This document shows, one piece after another, positions 59,248-64,000 of a stretch of DNA of 64,000 nucleotides. Positions within the stretch are counted from its first letter, which is position 1. Each line of letters opens with the position of its first letter. Source of the DNA: Linum tenue (taxonomy: Eukaryota; Streptophyta; Magnoliopsida; Malpighiales; Linaceae). Under the pieces are notes generated by a model that was not told the origin of the DNA, searched no databases, and saw only the letters and a list, made by a program, of their open reading frames with translations. A program made the translations under genes and the position numbers. The stretch is from contig CAMGYJ010000011.1 in assembly GCA_946122785.1 (NCBI GenBank), positions 10,664,001 through 10,728,000 on the forward strand, in the 5' to 3' direction.

Positions 59248-61403
59248 CTAGACCGCGTTAGAGTAGTACTTTCTGAGGTGCATGTCGTTCCACGTCTTGG
59301 AGACTGGGGTTCCCTCCATGGTTGCGAGGCGAAAGGTGTTGGGACCTGTTTTTTTGCCAATGAGGAAGGGGCCTTCCCAATTTGCCGCGAGTTTGCCATG
59401 CTCTTCCTTCTCCTGAAAATCACACTTGAGGACCATGTCTCCCTCTTCGAGAACCCGCGGCCGCACTCTCTTGTTGTAGGAAGAGGCCACCTTCGCTTTC
59501 TCACTTATGATGCGCTCGAGTGCCGCATCACGTCTTGTCTCTATCATGTCCAATTATCAATGTTTTCAGAACCGAACCGGAGCATGACCCGGTAATGCGA
59601 ACGATTCGCACTTTAGTGGTCCAACCGGCATTAGACCGTTTAAAAACCGTTAGAGAACCGGTACCTAATAAACGTTATCAGTATAAATAGTGGACATTTC
59701 TTAATCGTAGCTCGTCTCTTTCCTTCGAAATTTTGAAATGGAAATAAGGATTCACTTTGAGAGCCCGACATTTTTGGTTTATTTCAATTCTCAATTTTCT
59801 GAAATTTTTTTAATTAAATTTAACGGCTGAATGGCAAACCGGATGAGCGGCTCGATCGGCTCGAGCGGTTAACCGCCTCGGCCACTCGTCAACCGCTACA
59901 TAAAACTGGAGCGGCTTTTAGACTGTTCCAAGCCGCATTTGTGACCGGGTGGCGGTTTTACCGGTCGAGCCGAGCGGCTCGGCTCAGCTTTAATAACACT
60001 GCCAATTATTCCAGTAGCTTCTTGTGATTGGCTTCCGGATCGTATGCTTGGACACGAAGAGATGGTAAGTTCAATTCCTTTGGGGCGACCGCCGCGGAAC
60101 CGTATGTAAGAGAAAAGGGGGTTTCACCCGTGGTTGTCTTGTGGGTCGTGCGATGCGCCCACAAGATATGCGGGAGTTCCGTAGTCCATGCCCCTTTAGC
60201 GTCCCGAAGGCTCTTTTTCAACCCTTGGACGATCAGCTTGTTGGACGCTTCGCCTTGGCCGTTGGTCTGTGGGTGCGCCACTGATGCCATGGTGCATGTG
60301 ATGCGGTTTCTCGCACAAAAGTTTTCGAAAGGCCGGCAGTCAAATTGCGTGCCATGGTCAGTGACGATCTGCTGTGGAATGCCGAAGCGAATCATGATGT
60401 TGTTGAACACAAACTTCTGGACCCTCGCGCTCGTGATTGTCTCTAGTGGCTCTGCTTCGATCCACTTGGTGAAATAATCGACAGCGACCACTAGATCTTT
60501 CTTTCCGAGCGGAGCGATGGGGAAAGGTCCCAACAGATCGAGCCCCCACCTAGAAAACGGCCATGGACCAACCACCCCTTGGAGCTCAGTGCTGGGGAGG
60601 TGGTGTTTGGAGGCGTGCACTTTGCAGGCGTGACATTTCCGGACAACGTCTGATGCGTCTCTCTTGATTGTTGGCCAATAGTAGCCTTGTAGGAGGATTT
60701 TTCTTTCGAGCGATCTTGGGCCGGCGTGCGTTGCGGACGTCCCATCATGTATCGCTCTCAGAGTCCACTTTGCTTCCTCTGGACCGAGGCACTTTAGGTA
60801 CATTCCCGAGAATGACCTTTTGCATAGGTGGCCGTCCACTATGGTGTACCTGGCCGCCTTTTGCTTGAGCGCCTTTCGTTCTGTCGGATGCTGGGGAGCT
60901 ATGTCGTGCTCCAAATACTGGAACAGGGGGGTCCTCCAGTCTGAGGCGTCGCCGCTATTCATGATTTCTTCAGCGGGGTCGCCCTCCTTTGTGACAGCAA
61001 CATGTCGGTCCCCTTCGAAGTCAAGGGCGGTCGCCAACTTGGATAGCGCGTCGGCGTGTTGATTGTCATCACATCGGACGTGCTCAAGCTTCCAAGAGTT
61101 CAGTTGCGCGAGGGCGCTTCTGACTTTGATAGCGAGCACGGTTAATGTTTCATCCTTGATTTCGAATGCCACGTGCACTTGTTTGACCACCAAGAGTAAG
61201 TCAGAGAAGATGTGCACATCCGACGCACCCATGTTGGTCAGCAGTCTGAGTCCATTGATGAGGGCTTCATATTCCGCGACATTGTTGGTTTTGATATCCC
61301 TGAACCTCAATGAGATTTCATGGAGGACCCCGTCGTGGGATTCTATCACTATCCCTGCCCCTGAGGCGGCCTTTCCTGCTGCTCCGTCAATGAATAGGCT
61401 CTA
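59248..61403 (-). pseudogene. Gypsy second RNase H-like domain and integrase, broken
   Basis: Read from 61400 downwards: an RNase H-like domain (FIDGAAGK, VAEYEALINGLRLL, HADALSKLA), the integrase zinc region (KCHACKVHA), and the core with all three acidic residues (WGLDLLG, VTDHGTQFDC, GQGEASNKL). The integrase C-terminal part (59248-59549, GPFLIGKKTGPNTF) is separated by a MITE. A TAG at 61401-61403 stands where family members have Trp. This second RNase H is the Tat-lineage signature. Confidence 0.85.
59558..60001. mobile_element. 444-bp hAT MITE inside integrase
   Basis: The perfect 8-bp duplication is CCAATTAT (59550-59557 and 60002-60009). Ends CAATGTTTTCAGAACCG and AATAACACTG. CCGGT and GAGCGGCTCGG-type motifs inside. 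Removing it restores continuity of the integrase similarity. Confidence 0.92.
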
Positions 61404-63098
61404 GACCTGATGGCGCTCCTCCGAGGGGGTTCCCGCTAGGGAGAATCCCTCGCAATGAAATCTTCTAGGACCTGGCCCCGGAGGCATCCATTCCCCACAT
61501 AACACTCTTTAGTGGGAGGTTGGATAGTACAGTGACTGGGTGCCCCTGGAAATACGGTCTTAACTTCCTAGCCGCAGAAGCCACTGCCAAGACCGCCTTC
61601 TCAATTGGCATGTACCTTGTTTCTGTGGGGAGTCGTGCCTTGCTCACGTAGTAGACGGGTCTTTCAGTGCCGTCTTGCTCCCTTCTCACCAAAGCTGAGC
61701 TCACGGCCTGCTCAGAAACAACTAAGTAGAGGTATAGACGCTCCCCGGGGATGGGGGCACTCAAGACAGGAGGGGAGCTGAGCTGGCCGGTAAGCAATGC
61801 AAATGCTTTATCGCATTCAGCGCCCCATTGAGTCTGGATTCCGATTTCTTTGGCATCTGGAAGAAAGGAGAGCACTTGTCGGCGGATCACGGGATGAACC
61901 TTCCGAGTGCAGCCATCTTGCCGTTGAACGCTTGGATTTCTTTGATTGTTTTGGGCGGCTTCAGGTTGAGGACAGCCTTGATTTGTTTGGGGTTTCCTTC
62001 AATTCCCCTTTTGGTGATCATGAACCCTATGAACTTTCCCGCTTTTGCTCCGAAGACGCATTTTAGGGGGTTGAGCCTCAGGTTCCTCCTTCGCAGGGTC
62101 TCGAAGGTTTCTCGTAGATCGGATAGGTGGTCGCTGTCCTTCTTGCTTTTGACTAGGACGTCATCGACGTAGGCTTCCACGTTCCTTCCCATTTGTTCCT
62201 TGAAAACCGCATCCACCATCCTTTGATAGGTTGCTCCCGCATTCTTCAACCCGAAGGGCATGACTACATAGCAGAAGTTTCCCATGAGTGTCATAAATGC
62301 GGTCAGCTCTTGGTCGCATTCCGCCATTTTGATATGATGGTAGCCGGAGAACATGTCTAGGAAGCTGAGCGCTTCATGGTTAGCGGTCCCATCAATAAGC
62401 TGGTTGATGTGGGGAAGGGGATATGTGTCCTTTGGACACACCGCGTTGAGGCTTGTGAAGTCTATACACATCCTCCAAGTGCCTCCGGATTTGCGCACAA
62501 AGACCGGGTTTGAGAGCCAACTGGGGTATCGCACTTCCTGTATAAAGTCGGCTTTAAGTAGACGACACACTTCCTCTTCTAGGGCAATTTGCTTCTCTAG
62601 AGACAAGTGCCTCCTTCGTTGTTGAACGGGTAGCGCCTTGGACTTGACGGAGAGCCGGTGTTTGGAGACTGTACGGGGGACGCCGAACATATCCTCCAGC
62701 CCCCAGGCGAAGAGGTCTTGAAACTCTCCGAGGAGCGCGAGTAGCTTTTGAGCCTCTTTAGTGGCGAGATGCACCGAGATGCGCACTGTTCTGTCCGGTC
62801 GCTCCTCATCTAAGGCGACTGCTATGTCTCCTTCGACCGCTTCAGGACGCAGTACCTCTCCTCCTGCATCAACTAGGTCTACTTTGAGGTGCTCAACGGT
62901 TGCTTGGTAGCACTCCTTGGCTTCCTTTATGTTGCCCCGGACATGGCCTGTGTGCCCCCCACTGGGGAATTTCAACATTTGGTGGCATGTGGATGCAACC
63001 GCCTCGAAGGACGCCAGGAAGCCGCGTCCCAGGATGGCATTGTTGGCCGAGGGGCAGTCTGCTATGTGGAATTCCACTGGCCTGGTCGTTGTGATTCC
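61404..63098 (-). pseudogene. Gypsy reverse transcriptase and RNase H, broken
   Basis: From 63077: DCPSANNAILGRGFL, then the reverse transcriptase palm (WRMCIDFTSLNAVCPKD, SFLDMFSGYHHIKM, and the catalytic EAYVDDVLV), then the thumb. A frame change occurs near 61888, after which RNase H continues (ECDKAFALL, SPPVLSAP, PVYYVSKARLPTETRY, AARKLRPYFQGHPV). The linker to the second RNase H is missing near 61460, a probable deletion. A TGA at 63096-63098 separates it from the protease in the same frame. Confidence 0.88.
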
Positions 63099-64000
63099 TC
63101 ATTCTCCTATGGTGACCTTGAGCGTGATATATCCGAGGACGCGAACCTTAGTTCCTGAGAACCCTACCAGGCTGGTGTTGGAAGTGTTGAGGTCTTGCAC
63201 GCTCTTCTTCATTCCTTTGAGTGCTGAGTAGAAGAGGATGTTGGCTGAGTTTCCGTTGTCAACGAGGGTGCGGTTGACTTTAAACTTGGTGGTCCTGAAA
63301 GAGATGACCAAGGGGTCTTCTGAATTTTCTTCTTTGGCCAGCTCGGTTGGGAGGAATGTGACATCGGTTGGAACTCTGCGTTGGACATTTAGGCAATGAG
63401 AAATGCGGTCTCCTTCGTATCTTGGGCGTTTCCTGCCCCCCACGATGGTTATGACTTCCATTCCGTCGTCGTCATTGCGCTGGATTCTGTAGGCGGGGGA
63501 CTCCCTCTGAGGAGAGGCGGCCTTGTTCCTGGTCGAGGATCGCAATCTATCCTTCCTCGACCTTCTCGTTTTGTCCGCTCCCGGGCTGCGAGATCCCTCT
63601 CGCATTTCTGGGGAGTGGTCTTGGTGAGAACCCCGAGTTTCGAGGCGGCTTCGCAGGTCTCTCGGAGGCAAGTATCTTAGGATGGCCTTGAACTCTCTAC
63701 ACTCGGTGGTGTCGTGAGTAGTGATTTGGTGCCAGTCGCACCACTTCTTTCCTTCCTGGGGTTCCTGGGTGGAAGGCGGTTCCTCTCTCCTCCCACCTCT
63801 TTGTCTTTCTCTTCCTCTTTCTCGGTCGGCGGAGAATACTTCTCTCCGTCGCGCTCCGCGTATCTACTGCGGTAGAGCTTCCTTTCCGGGGAGCGCCTCC
63901 CGCGTCGTGCGTCTGTGCGCTCTGAGGGATCGTTCCTGGGACGTCCCTGTTGGCCACGGTCATCTGTGGCAAGCGCTTCTTCAAGCAGAATTGCTCGCCG
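63099..64000 (-). pseudogene. Gypsy Gag C-terminus and protease (partial)
   Basis: Near 63715 a Gag tail of Tat type, WCDWHQITTHDTTEC, resembles the Cys/His pattern of these Gags. A basic Arg/Ser-rich linker follows, then the protease with LVDNGNSANILF (63270), where DTG is expected; the Asp remains but Thr has become Asn. The reading frame is open back towards the right edge and gag continues outside the window. Confidence 0.78.

Larger units (their letters stand above)
51239..64000 (-). mobile_element. Tat-lineage Ty3/Gypsy retrotransposon (5' part outside the window)
   Basis: Minus strand. The gag end, protease, reverse transcriptase, RNase H, a second RNase H-like domain and integrase run from the right edge to 59248. 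A plus-strand antisense gene lies at 52394-58615, followed by the polypurine tract and the 3' LTR. A second RNase H domain and an antisense Transposase_28-type gene before the 3' LTR are known for Tat elements such as Grande. The copy is dead: stops, a frameshift, an internal deletion and two transposon insertions. The 5' LTR and target duplication are not in view. Confidence 0.88.

Overview
This is a plant nuclear window. It shows spliced genes with GT/AG introns, a plant Ariadne E3 ligase and a plant DUF616 glycosyltransferase, and it is dominated by plant transposon families. I cannot name the species. Two plausibly functional host genes sit like islands in transposon DNA: a DUF616/MUCI70-like gene (22665-24974, minus strand, one apparent frameshift) and an RBR-type ARIADNE gene (42823-45237, minus strand, six exons, intact).

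Region by region: 1-3.3 kb holds a foldback repeat and a non-autonomous hAT element that contains a CACTA-like element. 3.7-9.4 kb is a young LTR retrotransposon without pol, read on the minus strand. 9.5-11.8 kb is a decayed LINE split by a small hAT. 11.8-17.3 kb shows no coding gene but has a TATA-box promoter at its right end and degenerate repeats inside, and may be a long non-coding unit. 17.6-22.4 kb is a nest (MULE-like, then hAT, then LINE). 22.7-25 kb is the DUF616 gene. 25.4-29.0 kb is a hAT with its transposase gene and a perfect 8-bp target duplication.

29.1-40.8 kb is a Mutator-like element carrying a dead transposase and a convergent plant-mobile-domain (MAIN-like) gene. That gene is split by a very young non-autonomous Athila-like retrotransposon (33026-39724), which has a tRNA-Asp primer site and one intact 389-aa ORF of unknown function; one of its LTRs carries a MITE. 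40.8-42.7 kb holds hAT remnants, and 42.8-45.2 kb is the ARIADNE gene. 48.1-51.2 kb is a LINE pseudogene with a MITE inside. From 51.2 kb to the end lies most of a Tat-lineage Ty3/Gypsy element on the minus strand, with an antisense Transposase_28 gene on the plus strand. A BED-finger hAT (54068-57738) interrupts the antisense gene and a MITE (59558-60001) interrupts integrase.

The organising principle is nesting. Target-site duplications let most insertions be ordered in time. Nothing here is a bacterial-type system, CRISPR array or organellar segment. All boundaries were read by eye.
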